In this document: piece after piece, positions 25,801-34,894 of the stretch
Layout of the letters: every line of letters begins with the position of its first letter
Numbering within the stretch: position 1 is the stretch's first letter
NCBI RefSeq assembly: GCF_046159835.1
Contig: NZ_JBJXCY010000001.1
Span: 620,001-684,000, forward strand
DNA: 64,000 nt
Origin: JACKJK01 sp046159835
Lineage (GTDB): Bacteria > Pseudomonadota > Alphaproteobacteria > Rhizobiales > Tepidamorphaceae
Reading direction: 5' to 3'
The notes under the pieces: generated by a model
Database searches by the model: none
What the model was told of the DNA's origin: nothing
Seen by the model: the letters and a program-made list of their open reading frames with translations, nothing else
Translations under genes and position numbers: made by a program

Positions 25801-27315
25801 CTAGCGCGCCAGCGAACCGAGGATGCCGCGCAACAGCGCCTTGCCGATCTGGCGGCCAACCGAGCTTGCGACAGACCGGCCGGCGGATTTTAGCACCGCT
25901 TCGGCAAGGGAATCGCTGCGGCTGGAGCGTGACGAGCGGCTCTTGGTCCGCTTGCTCGCTTCCTTCTCCAGCCGTGCCAGTTCCTTCTCGCGCTCCTCGC
26001 GTTCGGCCGCGAGGCGTTCCTCTTCGGCCCGCTTCTTGGCGCGCTCGGCGAGAACCTCGTAGGCGGATTCCCGGTCGACGGGCGTGTCGTACATGCCGCG
26101 CACGGGGCTGTCCGACATGATGGCCTCGCGTTCCTTGAAGTCGACCGGGCCGATGCGCGAGGCAGGCGGCCGGATGAGCGTGCGCTGCACGATGGTGGGC
26201 ACGCCCTTGCCGCCAAGCGTGGAGACGAGCGCTTCACCCACACCAAGCTGGGTGATGGCGTCCGCGGTGTCGAATTCCGGGTTCTGGCGGAAGGTGCTGG
26301 CCGCGGTCTTCACGGCCTTCTGCTCGCGCGGAGTATAGGCGCGCAGCGCGTGCTGCACACGGTTGCCAAGCTGGGCCAGCACGCTTTCGGGAATGTCGAG
26401 CGGGTTCTGCGTCACGAAGTAGACGCCGACGCCCTTGGAGCGGATCAGCCGGACCACCTGCTCGATCTTGTCCATCAGGATCGGCGGCGCCTCGTCGAAC
26501 AGCAGGTGCGCCTCGTCGAAGAAGAAGACCAGCTTCGGCTTTTCCGGATCGCCGACCTCGGGCAGTTCCTCGAACAGTTCCGACATCAGGAACAGCAGGA
26601 ACATCGCGTAGAGGCGCGGACTCTGCATCAGCTTGTCGGCGGCCAGCACGTTGATGAAGCCACGCCCGTCGCGGTCGATGCGCATCAGGTCGCGGATATC
26701 GAGCGCCGGCTCGCCGAAGAAGTCTTCACCGCCCTGGTTCTCGAACACCAGCATCTTGCGCTGGATCGCGCCGATGGAGGCCTTGGACACGCTGCCGTAC
26801 TCGGAGCGGATTTCCTCGGGCCGCTCGACGAGTTCCATCAGCAGCGCCTTAAGGTCCTTCAGGTCGACGAGCAGCAGCCCTTCGTCGTCGGCGATCTTGA
26901 AGGCGATGTTGAGCGCGCCTTCCTGCGCTTCCGACAGGTCCAGCATCCGCGACAGGAGCAGCGGCCCCATCTCGGTCACGGTGGTGCGGATCGGGTGGCC
27001 TTGCTGGCCGAACAGGTCCCAGAAGATGACCGGCGAGGGACCGTATTCCATCTCGCCAAGGCCGACCTCCTGCGCACGCTTGGTAATGAAGTCCTTCGGC
27101 TCGCCGGTTTCGGCAATGCCGGCGAGGTCGCCCTTGGCATCGGCGCAGAAAACCGGAACGCCCTGCGCGGCGAAGCCTTCAGCGAGGATCTGCAGGGTCA
27201 CCGTTTTGCCGGTGCCGGTCGCACCCGTCACGAGGCCGTGCCGGTTCGCCAGTTTCAGGTCGAGGAACTGCTGTCCCTCCGGGCTTGCCCCGATCAGTAC
27301 CGAATTGTCCTGCAT
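25801..27315 (-). CDS. HerA-like helicase/ATPase of DUF853 family
   Basis: A 504-residue P-loop ATPase of the FtsK/HerA superfamily. Walker A GATGTGKT lies at residues 31-38, Walker B is KLVFFFDEAHLLF, and YFVTQNPLDIPESVLAQLG is the conserved sensor segment. The C-terminal 90 residues form a charged coiled-coil (AERAKKRAEEERLAAEREER) ending in Ser/Lys/Arg-rich sequence that is probably flexible. The family (E. coli YjgR type) is uncharacterised, although HerA relatives translocate DNA. No NurA nuclease gene is nearby. Confidence 0.92.
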   Translation of the reverse strand: MQDNSVLIGASPEGQQFLDLKLANRHGLVTGATGTGKTVTLQILAEGFAAQGVPVFCADAKGDLAGIAETGEPKDFITKRAQEVGLGEMEYGPSPVIFWDLFGQQGHPIRTTVTEMGPLLLSRMLDLSEAQEGALNIAFKIADDEGLLLVDLKDLKALLMELVERPEEIRSEYGSVSKASIGAIQRKMLVFENQGGEDFFGEPALDIRDLMRIDRDGRGFINVLAADKLMQSPRLYAMFLLFLMSELFEELPEVGDPEKPKLVFFFDEAHLLFDEAPPILMDKIEQVVRLIRSKGVGVYFVTQNPLDIPESVLAQLGNRVQHALRAYTPREQKAVKTAASTFRQNPEFDTADAITQLGVGEALVSTLGGKGVPTIVQRTLIRPPASRIGPVDFKEREAIMSDSPVRGMYDTPVDRESAYEVLAERAKKRAEEERLAAEREEREKELARLEKEASKRTKSRSSRSSRSDSLAEAVLKSAGRSVASSVGRQIGKALLRGILGSLAR

Positions 27316-27453
27316 GTTACCCCTCGTCTGTGCCGCGCCGGCTCGTGCTGCCTGTCCGTTTTCTTATAGGCGGTTCGCCCTACATCGCAATCGAATGGCT
27401 TCATACCATTGGCGCAACGCAAGTGCAGTTGCGCGTACTTTGATGTGCATGCG

Positions 27454-27481
27454 ATATAGCCGCTGCATCCGGCGGCTATAT
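27454..27481. promoter_or_regulatory. Perfect 10-bp inverted repeat upstream of DUF2267-like gene
   Basis: ATATAGCCGC (27454-27463) and GCGGCTATAT (27472-27481) are perfect inverted arms around an 8-base loop. The palindromic word GTGCATGCG occurs just outside on both sides, at 27445-27453 and 27490-27498. The element lies about 80 bp upstream of the ATG at 27562 in a region with no gene. Operator and leader hairpin are both possible. Confidence 0.55.
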
Positions 27482-27561
27482 TTCGTTCCGTGCATGCGCG
27501 AAATTCCTCAAGGCCATCTGTAGTTTAGCTGCGGATGAGGCCAGCCCGGGAGGCGAATTAC

Positions 27562-27927
27562 ATGATGCAGGACCTGGTGCAGCGCATCGTCTCGAATGTC
27601 GGCGTGACCGAGCAGCAGGCGGAGAAGTCGATCGAGATCATTCTCGGATTTCTCAAGCAGGCCGGACCCCGCGACAAGGTGAACGAGCTCTTCGAGAAAC
27701 TGCCCGGCTCCGTCGAGGCAGCCGGCGAGGATGCCGGCGGCGGCATGTTCGGCGGCGGCATGATGGCGGCCATGGGTGCCATGGGCCAGATGCAGGCGGC
27801 GGGGCTCGGCATGGGCGAAGTGCAGAGCGTGACGCGCGAAGTCGTCGACTATGCGCGCGAACATGCAGGCGACGATCTGGTCAACGAAATCATCCGGTCG
27901 ATCCCCGGCATCAGCCAGTTCGTGTGA
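27562..27927 (+). CDS. DUF2267-like small protein with Met/Gly-rich linker
   Basis: A 121-residue protein of unknown function. The N-terminal 45 residues (LVQRIVSNVGVTEQQAEKSI) and the C-terminal 35 (REVVDYAREHAGDDLVNEII) are helical and resemble DUF2267/DUF2780-type helical repeats. Between them lies an unusual Gly/Met segment (GGGMFGGGMMAAMGAMGQM). No signal peptide. A GGGAGG SD at 27548-27553 fixes the ATG at 27562 over the upstream in-frame ATG at 27535. It precedes mutA by 19 bp, so cotranscription with the mutase genes is likely. Confidence 0.78.
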   Translation: MMQDLVQRIVSNVGVTEQQAEKSIEIILGFLKQAGPRDKVNELFEKLPGSVEAAGEDAGGGMFGGGMMAAMGAMGQMQAAGLGMGEVQSVTREVVDYAREHAGDDLVNEIIRSIPGISQFV

Positions 27928-27946
27928 GGACAGCATTGGGGGTGGC

Positions 27947-29764
27947 ATGAGCGAACTCGGTCTCGATCCTGACGGTCTCAGCGAGGCCTTTCCGCAAGCG
28001 GGCGAGGACCAGTGGCGCGGACTGGTCGACAAGGCGCTGAAGGGGGCCGACTACGACCGCACGCTCGTCACGCGCACCCGTGACGGCTTCAATATCGCGC
28101 CGCTCTATCCCCAGACCGAAATATCGCCTGCGCGCCCGGCGCGCGTAGAAGCCGGCCCCTGGACGCTGGCCCAGCGCATGGACCTGGCAGACGCCAAGGC
28201 TGCAGCAGAACAGGGCCTTGCCGACCTCGAAGGCGGTGCCGACGGGCTGGTGCTCGTGGGTGAAGGCGGGCTCGGTGCGCGCGGCTTCGGCGCGGGCACG
28301 GACGATCTCGCAACACGCCTCAAAGACATCAACCTCGACATGATCCGTCTGCGCCTCGACGCAGGCATGCAGACCGTGCAACTGGCCCAGGCGCTGGCAA
28401 ATGAACTCGCCGACCGCGACCTTGGCGGCGCGGTGGCGAATGTCGATGCGGGCCATGATCCGGTTGCGCTCCATGCCGCCACCGGCGCGGGCGCGCCGAC
28501 GCTGGAGAGCCTTGGCAAGGACCTTGCCGCTCTCGCTGTGCACGGCTTCGGCGGCACCGTCATCACGGCGGATGCCCGCGTGATCCATGATGCCGGTGGC
28601 ACGCCCGCGCAGGAGCTGGCCTTCGCGCTTGCCGTGCTGGTGGAAAACCTGCGGGCCGCAGAAACGGCGAAACTTTCGGTGCCGGATATGGCGGGCCGCG
28701 TCCTCGCGATCATGTCCGCCGACGCTGACATCTTCCTCACCATCGCCAAGCTGCGCGCCATGCGCATCCTGTGGGCACGGGTGAAGGAATCCTCCGGCCT
28801 GCCGCCGGTCGCCTTGCGGCTCGAGGCCGAAACCGCTTGGCGCATGATGAGCCGCCGCGACCCTTATGTGAACCTCCTGCGCGCCACCGCAGCCGTCACC
28901 GCCGCCGGTCTGGGCGGGGCGGACGGCATCACTGTGCTGCCGCACACGCTGGCGATCGGGCTGCCGGACCGGTTCGCGCGCCGCGTCGCACGCAACATCC
29001 AGAACGTGCTGATCGGCGAATCCAACCTCTACCGCGTCGCCGATCCTGCCGGTGGGTCCGGCTATGTCGAGACGCTGACGCTCGATCTCGCCAAGGCTGC
29101 TTGGGCCCAGTTCCAGGAAATCGAAGGCGAGGGCGGCATCATCGCGAGTCTCGCGTCCGGCAGGTTTGCAGGCGAGGTCGCGGAAGCCCGCGCCGCGCTG
29201 GAGAAGGATATCGCGCGCCGCAAGTTGCCGCTGACGGGAGTCTCCGAGTTCCCGAACCTCAACGAGACGCAGCCGGACGTGCTCAAGCCCGCGCCGAAGG
29301 CCGAAAACGCGGGCGCGCTGCCCGCGATGCGCATGTCGCAGCCCTTTGAGGCGCTGCGCGACTGTGCGGACGCGGCGGCATCGCGGCCAACGGCGTTTCT
29401 CGCCAATATCGGCACCGTGCCGCAGTTCAATCCGCGCGCCATGTTCACCGCCAATGCGCTGGCCTCCGGCGGTATCGCGGCTGAGGGGGGCGAGGGCGGC
29501 ACCGATGTTTCCGCTATTGCTGACGCCGCCAAGACATCAGGCACAAAGCTCGCCGTGATCTGCTCCACCGATGCGCTCTATGCCGAACACGCCGCAGACC
29601 TTGCCAGGGCGCTGAAGGGTGCCGGTGTGGGCGAGGTATGGCTTGCGGGCCGCCCCGGCGACATGGAAGCCGCGCTGAGCGAAGCGGGCGTGACGCGGTA
29701 CCTTTTCGCAGGATGTGATATTCTCGACGCGCTGGAAGCCGCGCACACCGCGGTTTCACGGTAG
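27947..29764 (+). CDS. mutA: Methylmalonyl-CoA mutase small (beta) subunit
   Basis: A 605-residue non-catalytic subunit of the heterodimeric, B12-dependent mutase that interconverts (R)-methylmalonyl-CoA and succinyl-CoA in propionate metabolism. It shares the TIM-barrel region of the large subunit (LADLEGGADGLVLVGEGG, RDPYVNLLRATAAVTAAGLGG) but the C-terminal B12-like domain lacks the cobalt-ligand DxHxxG motif, as expected for MutA. The ATG at 27947 follows GGGGGTGGC and lies 19 bp after the DUF2267-like gene. The large subunit begins 14 bp after the stop. Confidence 0.94.
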   Translation: MSELGLDPDGLSEAFPQAGEDQWRGLVDKALKGADYDRTLVTRTRDGFNIAPLYPQTEISPARPARVEAGPWTLAQRMDLADAKAAAEQGLADLEGGADGLVLVGEGGLGARGFGAGTDDLATRLKDINLDMIRLRLDAGMQTVQLAQALANELADRDLGGAVANVDAGHDPVALHAATGAGAPTLESLGKDLAALAVHGFGGTVITADARVIHDAGGTPAQELAFALAVLVENLRAAETAKLSVPDMAGRVLAIMSADADIFLTIAKLRAMRILWARVKESSGLPPVALRLEAETAWRMMSRRDPYVNLLRATAAVTAAGLGGADGITVLPHTLAIGLPDRFARRVARNIQNVLIGESNLYRVADPAGGSGYVETLTLDLAKAAWAQFQEIEGEGGIIASLASGRFAGEVAEARAALEKDIARRKLPLTGVSEFPNLNETQPDVLKPAPKAENAGALPAMRMSQPFEALRDCADAAASRPTAFLANIGTVPQFNPRAMFTANALASGGIAAEGGEGGTDVSAIADAAKTSGTKLAVICSTDALYAEHAADLARALKGAGVGEVWLAGRPGDMEAALSEAGVTRYLFAGCDILDALEAAHTAVSR

Positions 29765-29778
29765 GGAGGGTCAACCAG

Positions 29779-31935
29779 ATGAGCGGACTGCCCGATTTCA
29801 CCAAGGTCGATTTCGCCGTTCCCGCGAGCGGCGCTGCCCCCGGTGCGGAACCCTGGGAGACCCCGGAAGGCATCGAGATCCCCGGGCGCTTCGACGCGAC
29901 TGACCGTGACGACCTCGACTTTCTGAATTCCTGGCCCGGCATCGCGCCCTACCTGCGCGGCCCCTACCCGACGATGTATGTCCAGAAGCCATGGACGATT
30001 CGCCAGTATGCGGGCTTTTCAACGGCTGAGGACTCCAACGCCTTCTACCGCCGCAACCTCGCCGCCGGTCAGAAGGGCCTGTCCATCGCCTTCGATCTGG
30101 CGACACACCGCGGTTACGATTCCGACAATCCGCGCGTCATGGGCGATGTCGGCATGGCGGGCGTCGCCATCGATTCCATCTACGACATGCGCACCCTGTT
30201 CGACCGCATCCCGCTCGACGAGATGACGGTCTCCATGACGATGAACGGTGCCGTGCTGCCGGTCATGGCGCTCTACATCGTCGCGGCCGAGGAACAGGGC
30301 GTGAAGCCCGAACAGCTCGGCGGGACCATCCAGAACGACATCCTCAAGGAGTTCATGGTCCGCAACACCTACATTTATCCGCCCGAGCAATCGGTGCGGA
30401 TCATCGCGGACATCTTCGCCTACACCGCGCAGAACATGCCGCGCTTCAACTCCATCTCGATTTCCGGCTACCACATGCAGGAAGCCGGTGCGACGGCGGA
30501 CCTGGAGCTGGCCTACACGCTGGCCGACGGGCTGGAATACGCGCGAACCGGCGTGAAGGCGGGCCTCGACATCGACCGCTTCGCGCCGCGCCTCTCGTTC
30601 TTCTGGGCGATCGGGATGAACTACTTCATGGAAGTCGCCAAGATGCGGGCCGCCCGCATGATCTGGGCGAACCTGATGAAGACGTTCGACCCCAAGGATG
30701 CCCGCTCGCTGTCACTGCGCACCCACTGCCAGACATCCGGCTGGAGCTTGACGGCGCAGGATGTGTTCAACAACGTGACCCGCACAGGCATTGAGGCGAT
30801 GGCCGCAACACACGGCCACACCCAGTCGCTGCACACCAACGCGCTGGACGAGGCGCTGGCCCTGCCGACGGATTTCTCCGCCCGCATTGCCCGCAACACC
30901 CAGCTGTTCCTGCAACAGGAATCCGGCACCTGCCGCGTCATCGACCCGTGGGGCGGCTCCTACTTTGTCGAAAAGCTGACCCGTGACCTCGCCGCCAAAG
31001 CGATTGCCCATATCGAGGAAGTCGAGGCGATGGGCGGCATGGCCAAGGCGATTGCCGCCGGCCTGCCGAAGCTGAAGATCGAGGAAGCCGCCGCCCGCAC
31101 GCAGGCGCGCATCGATTCCGGCGAGCAGCCTGTCATCGGCGTGAACCAGTACCGCACTTCCGAGGATGCCGAGATCGAGATCCTCAAGGTCGACAACTCG
31201 TCCGTGCGCACACAGCAGGTCGAGAAGCTTGAGCGCCTGCGCGCCGAGCGCAACCAGTCCGAGGTCGACGCGAAGCTCGAGGCGCTGGCCAAGTCCGGCG
31301 AAACCGGCGAGGGCAACCTGCTGGCGCTCGCGGTCGAAGCCGCGCGCGCCAAGGCGACCGTCGGCGAGATTTCCGGCGCGCTGGAGCGCGTCTGGGGCCG
31401 CCACACCGCAGAGATCAAGGCCATTTCCGGGGTCTACCGCCGCGAGGGACATGCCATGGCAGACCAGATTGCCCGCGTTCAGGATCTTGTCGAACGCTTC
31501 GAGGAAGACGAGGGCCGCCGCCCGCGCATCCTCGTGGCCAAGGTCGGCCAGGACGGTCACGACCGGGGCCAGAAGGTGATCGCCTCGGCCTTTGCCGATC
31601 TCGGCTTCGACGTGGATATCGGTCCGCTCTTTGCAACGCCCGAGGAAGCCGCACGGCAGGCGATTGAAAACGACGTGCACATCGTCGGCGTCTCCTCGCT
31701 CGCCGCTGGCCACCTGACGCTGGTGCCCGCTCTGCGCGACGCGCTTGCCGCCGAGGGCCGCCCGGACATCATGATCGTTGCCGGCGGCGTCATCCCGCCG
31801 CAGGACTACGACGCGCTGAAGGAAGCCGGTGCCGCCGCGATCTTCCCGCCCGGCACGGTGATTGCCGAGGCCGCCGAAAATCTCGTCCACGACCTGAACC
31901 GGCGCCTGGGTCATTCGCGGGAAGCCGCGGAATAA
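29779..31935 (+). CDS. mutB: Methylmalonyl-CoA mutase large (alpha) subunit
   Basis: A 718-residue catalytic subunit that binds adenosylcobalamin. The substrate barrel holds TVSMTMNGAVLPVMALYI, HCQTSGWSLTAQDVFNN and LHTNALDEALALPTD. The C-terminal B12 domain carries the base-off ligand motif DGHDRGQKVIA, with SSLAAGH and GGVIPPQDY. Full length and complete. It forms an operon with mutA; the GTPase chaperone MeaB is encoded about 3 kb downstream on the same strand. Product succinyl-CoA enters the TCA cycle. Confidence 0.97.
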   Translation: MSGLPDFTKVDFAVPASGAAPGAEPWETPEGIEIPGRFDATDRDDLDFLNSWPGIAPYLRGPYPTMYVQKPWTIRQYAGFSTAEDSNAFYRRNLAAGQKGLSIAFDLATHRGYDSDNPRVMGDVGMAGVAIDSIYDMRTLFDRIPLDEMTVSMTMNGAVLPVMALYIVAAEEQGVKPEQLGGTIQNDILKEFMVRNTYIYPPEQSVRIIADIFAYTAQNMPRFNSISISGYHMQEAGATADLELAYTLADGLEYARTGVKAGLDIDRFAPRLSFFWAIGMNYFMEVAKMRAARMIWANLMKTFDPKDARSLSLRTHCQTSGWSLTAQDVFNNVTRTGIEAMAATHGHTQSLHTNALDEALALPTDFSARIARNTQLFLQQESGTCRVIDPWGGSYFVEKLTRDLAAKAIAHIEEVEAMGGMAKAIAAGLPKLKIEEAAARTQARIDSGEQPVIGVNQYRTSEDAEIEILKVDNSSVRTQQVEKLERLRAERNQSEVDAKLEALAKSGETGEGNLLALAVEAARAKATVGEISGALERVWGRHTAEIKAISGVYRREGHAMADQIARVQDLVERFEEDEGRRPRILVAKVGQDGHDRGQKVIASAFADLGFDVDIGPLFATPEEAARQAIENDVHIVGVSSLAAGHLTLVPALRDALAAEGRPDIMIVAGGVIPPQDYDALKEAGAAAIFPPGTVIAEAAENLVHDLNRRLGHSREAAE

Positions 31936-31946
31936 GAGGGAAATCC

Positions 31947-32483
31947 ATGCGCCCGCTCGTTCATCGCCTTCCGGTTCTGTTCGCTGCGGTTCTCGCGCTG
32001 TTTCTTTCGGGCTGCATCCTGTCCGAAGGCCCGCTGTTCGACACGGCAGATGCCGTGACGCCGCTTGAGCCGGGGCGTTACGAAGCCCGCGAACGCGCCG
32101 ACGACGGCACGTTCAAGCCGACCGGCAAAGCGGTGACGCTGACACTGGCCGGAACCACCTACACCATGAGCGAAGAGGGGCAGGACCCTGTGCCCTTCAC
32201 GCTGTACGAAGAGGCGGACGGCCTGTTCGTCGCCATGGCCCATGATCCGGACGAGCCGGAAGCGGGCTATGCGCCGCTGCGCATCGAGGGTGGCGAGATC
32301 GTCTTCTGGGCTGCGGTCTGCGAAGTCGCCGAGGACAACGGCGTTCTCGCCAACTATCCGCAGATCGAGAATGACGGATTGTCCTGCACCTTGCCGGACA
32401 AGGACACGCTGGTGGCTTTCCTGGGCGCGTATGCCGCCACGGCCCAGCCGGACTTCCGCTACGTGCTCGTCAATCGAACCTGA
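31947..32483 (+). CDS. Predicted lipoprotein of unknown function
   Basis: A 178-residue protein with a lipoprotein signal: LPVLFAAVLALFLSGC ends in an LSGC lipobox with Cys24 as the likely lipidated residue. The mature part is acidic, with beta-rich segments (ALTLAGTTYTMSEEGQ-like) and two further cysteines (VCEVAED, LSCTLPD). No family was recognised. It starts 11 bp after mutB and could be transcribed with the mutase genes, which need not mean a shared function. Confidence 0.78.
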   Translation: MRPLVHRLPVLFAAVLALFLSGCILSEGPLFDTADAVTPLEPGRYEARERADDGTFKPTGKAVTLTLAGTTYTMSEEGQDPVPFTLYEEADGLFVAMAHDPDEPEAGYAPLRIEGGEIVFWAAVCEVAEDNGVLANYPQIENDGLSCTLPDKDTLVAFLGAYAATAQPDFRYVLVNRT

Positions 32484-32509
32484 CTCGAACGTCACTTGAG
32501 CCACTGACT

Positions 32510-32543
32510 CTGACGTCAGCGCGAGCCTGACTTGCGCGTCAGG
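32510..32543. terminator. Possible bidirectional terminator / short inverted repeats
   Basis: Between convergent genes lie a perfect palindrome, CTGACGTCAG (32510-32519), and a 6-bp stem CCTGAC/GTCAGG (32526-32531 and 32538-32543) around a 6-base loop. There is no T-run, so function as an intrinsic terminator is uncertain. Confidence 0.35.
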
Positions 32544-33492
32544 GCGCCATCCCGTGCACGCGCGGCTTGCGGCGCACCACCAGCATCAAACCGCTGCCGA
32601 CGATGATCGCCGCGCCTGCCAAAACCATCAGCCCCGGCACCTCGTTGAAGAAGGCGAAGCCGATGATGACGCTGCCGACCAGTTCCAGGTAGACGAGCGG
32701 CGAGAGCAGGGACGCTTCCGCGTTGCGCATCGCGGTGATCGACAGGATGTGCGAGCCGACCGAGATCAGGCCGATGGCGAGGAAGAACGGAAGCTGGTCG
32801 AGGTTCGGCCACGACCACGCGTAGATGGCCTGCGGGGTCAGCACCAGCGCGCCGAGAATGCACTGAAAATTGAGCGTGGCTAGCGGGCCGCTGCCGGAAA
32901 CCGCCTTGCGGGTCGCCACCATGTAGCAGGCAAAGAGGATACCGGCCGCGATCGCCAGCAGCAGGCCGGGCTCGAAGCCGGACGTCGGGTTGACGATCAG
33001 CAGCACGCCGAGAAAACCCAGGACAAGCGCCGCGATCTTGCGTCCAGTCAACCGCTCGCCGAGCAGCGGGACGGAGAGCACGGCAGCCGCGATGGGTGCA
33101 ATGAAGAACGCGCTGATGGCGGTCGCCAGCGGCACCGTCGCGATGGCGACGAAATAGAGCGACATCGCGGAGACGAGGAACACCGTGCGCATGACCTGCG
33201 GCAGGTAGCCGCCGCGCGGCAGGGCATCGCGACCCTTCAGGGCGAAGGCGACGGGTGCCAGCAGAAGGCTTGCCACGAGGTAGCGCGCCCAGCTGATGAA
33301 CAGCGGTGAGAGGTCCGTGCTGAGATGCTTGGCGATGCCGTCCGCGCCGGGGATGAGCAACATCGCGATGGCCATCAGGACAATGGCGAACAACGGGCGC
33401 TCGGCGCGTGGTTCGATCACCTGCGCCGGTTCGGTATAGTCCGCATGATCTGGCTTGCGTCTGAACACGTCGCGTCTCGCTCCCGGCGGCAA
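32539..33492 (-). CDS. EamA/DMT-family inner membrane transporter
   Basis: A protein of up to 317 residues with ten predicted membrane helices in two EamA repeats, the drug/metabolite transporter fold. Examples are FAIVLMAIAMLLIPGADGIA (helix 1), ALVLGFLGVLLIVNPTSG and PLVYLELVGSVIIGFAFFNE (helix 9). Substrate cannot be inferred. The longest frame starts with TTG at 33492; a GTG about 24 bases later or one ~20 codons later is also possible, because no strong SD marks any of them. The stop lies close to the convergent lipoprotein gene. Confidence 0.88.
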   Translation of the reverse strand: MPPGARRDVFRRKPDHADYTEPAQVIEPRAERPLFAIVLMAIAMLLIPGADGIAKHLSTDLSPLFISWARYLVASLLLAPVAFALKGRDALPRGGYLPQVMRTVFLVSAMSLYFVAIATVPLATAISAFFIAPIAAAVLSVPLLGERLTGRKIAALVLGFLGVLLIVNPTSGFEPGLLLAIAAGILFACYMVATRKAVSGSGPLATLNFQCILGALVLTPQAIYAWSWPNLDQLPFFLAIGLISVGSHILSITAMRNAEASLLSPLVYLELVGSVIIGFAFFNEVPGLMVLAGAAIIVGSGLMLVVRRKPRVHGMAP

Positions 33493-33597
33493 GTGCCGCG
33501 TTGGGTGTCAGGGAGCGGGGATATGGTCACAGGCGCGCCGTTGCCGATACCCTTCGGCCCGCATGGCTCGCATGTGTGTTGCCGGCAATGCGCGGTA

Positions 33598-34191
33598 TCA
33601 GAATGGCAGCTGAGGCTTGGGCATCATGCCGCTCATTGCGCTCGGCATGTCCATCACCTCGACGCCCTCGGGCAGTGCGAACTGTTCCGGGTCCTGCGGC
33701 GACCGGTCGAGCGATTTCAGCGTTGCCGTGACGCCGCGCCCTTCGGACTTCACCGGGATGCCGTCATCGGTGATGCAGATTTCCATCTTGTGGGACGTCC
33801 AGATTTCGCAACTTTCGCCGTTGACTTCGTCCGTGCGCCCGGTGCGCTCGCCTTCCAGCTTGAAGCCTTCGCCGGCATTCACCTTCATGCCCATGCCCGG
33901 CATCATGTCGGACCACATGACGGCCTCGCCGGATGTCATGTCGCGCACGATGGTCATGGACTGCGGGCCCATGTTCATGTCGATGCGCATCTTTTTCAGC
34001 TCGCTGGAATAGGTCATCCGCGTCGGCTTGCTGGAATCGACCGGCGTACCGGTGATCTCCCACTGCGCGGTGAAATCCGTCTCCGGCGTGGGGGCCGGTT
34101 CAGCAGCCGCGCTGAAGGCGGCAAGCGATGCGGCACCGGCAAATGCCAGCGGCGTGATGCGGTGGGTGAAGGCGGTTCGAATGGCGGACAT
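33598..34191 (-). CDS. Exported protein of unknown function, Met-rich (DUF4412-like)
   Basis: A 197-residue protein with a Sec signal (ITPLAFAGAASLAAFSAAAE). The mature part is beta-rich and resembles DUF4412-type periplasmic proteins (TYSSELKKMRIDMNMG, MTIVRDMTSGEAVMW). It has an unusual number of methionines (SDMMPGMGMKV, VMDMPSAMSGMM) and one cysteine pair (ESCEIWTSHKMEICITD). The Met clusters might bind copper, but that is only a guess. The ATG at 34191 is chosen because it starts the signal peptide; longer in-frame starts have no signal. Divergent from the next lipoprotein gene. Confidence 0.72.
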   Translation of the reverse strand: MSAIRTAFTHRITPLAFAGAASLAAFSAAAEPAPTPETDFTAQWEITGTPVDSSKPTRMTYSSELKKMRIDMNMGPQSMTIVRDMTSGEAVMWSDMMPGMGMKVNAGEGFKLEGERTGRTDEVNGESCEIWTSHKMEICITDDGIPVKSEGRGVTATLKSLDRSPQDPEQFALPEGVEVMDMPSAMSGMMPKPQLPF

Positions 34192-34303
34192 GGGTCCTCG
34201 CTCGCTCCTTGCTCTCGTTGCCGCGTGGCGCGGCCTTGACCTTTGACATGGGCCGGGTTCATCACCCTTGCAAGCACCGGTGAGACTGCTATTGCATTGC
34301 GCC

Positions 34304-34894
34304 ATGTCCGTTGCCTTCCGAATCCTGCTTCTCGCCTTGTCCGTTTCGCTCACTGCCTGCGCAGGCCAGCGAAACGCGTCCGGAAGCGGCGCGATTTCAA
34401 CAGCGCCTGCTTCGTCAATGTACACGCTTAGCGCTGGTTCCGCCGGGCCAATCACCGCCTCGACCCCTTACGGCACCAACAGCCTCAAGCAGCTGTTCCC
34501 CGGCAGGCGCCAGCAGTCGGTCCAGATCGCCGACGACGAGCGCACGTTCTACGCGGTCGCCATCTTCGAGGACGGCCTCCAGACCATCGCCGTCGAGCCG
34601 AATTCCTCGAACTCGGCCATCGCCGCCGTGCATGGGCTTGGGCCGGATGTCGCCGGTCCCAACGGCGAGCGCATCGGCATGACCTTTTCCGAGGTTGGCA
34701 TGAGTTCCTCGCGCTGCCGCGCCGGCAAGGGCCTGTGGGCCGGCATGCCGATCTGCAAGGCGCGCGGCACCGACAACGTGACCTTCGTCTTCGATCCCGG
34801 TCCGGGCAACACCGGCGCGCCGGGCAAGCTGCCCCCGCGCGGCGCCATCGGCCAGTCCAAGCTGACCCGGATCGTTTGGATGCCGGATCGATGA
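34304..34894 (+). CDS. Predicted lipoprotein, possibly DUF1131 family
   Basis: A 196-residue protein. The signal (FRILLLALSVSLTAC) ends in an LTAC lipobox with Cys19 as the acceptor. The mature part includes TPYGTNSLKQLFPG, HGLGPDVAGPNGERIGMTF and a C-terminal SKLTRIVWMPD; the pattern recalls the DUF1131 lipoproteins of enterobacteria (YfeY), but I am not certain. Two cysteines (SSRCRAG, PICKARG) may pair. The stop overlaps the meaB start as ATGA, so the two are translationally coupled even though one product is exported and the other cytosolic. Confidence 0.75.
   Translation: MSVAFRILLLALSVSLTACAGQRNASGSGAISTAPASSMYTLSAGSAGPITASTPYGTNSLKQLFPGRRQQSVQIADDERTFYAVAIFEDGLQTIAVEPNSSNSAIAAVHGLGPDVAGPNGERIGMTFSEVGMSSSRCRAGKGLWAGMPICKARGTDNVTFVFDPGPGNTGAPGKLPPRGAIGQSKLTRIVWMPDR

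Noticed and set aside
24425..25804. Plus-strand open frame of 459 codons opposite the M20 peptidase
   Set aside because: Shadow of the peptidase gene. The peptidase frame holds all metal ligands, while the opposite frame has no recognisable domain.
26350..27369. Plus-strand open frames opposite the HerA-like ATPase
   Set aside because: Shadow frames rich in His, Gln and Arg; the minus-strand ATPase has intact Walker motifs.
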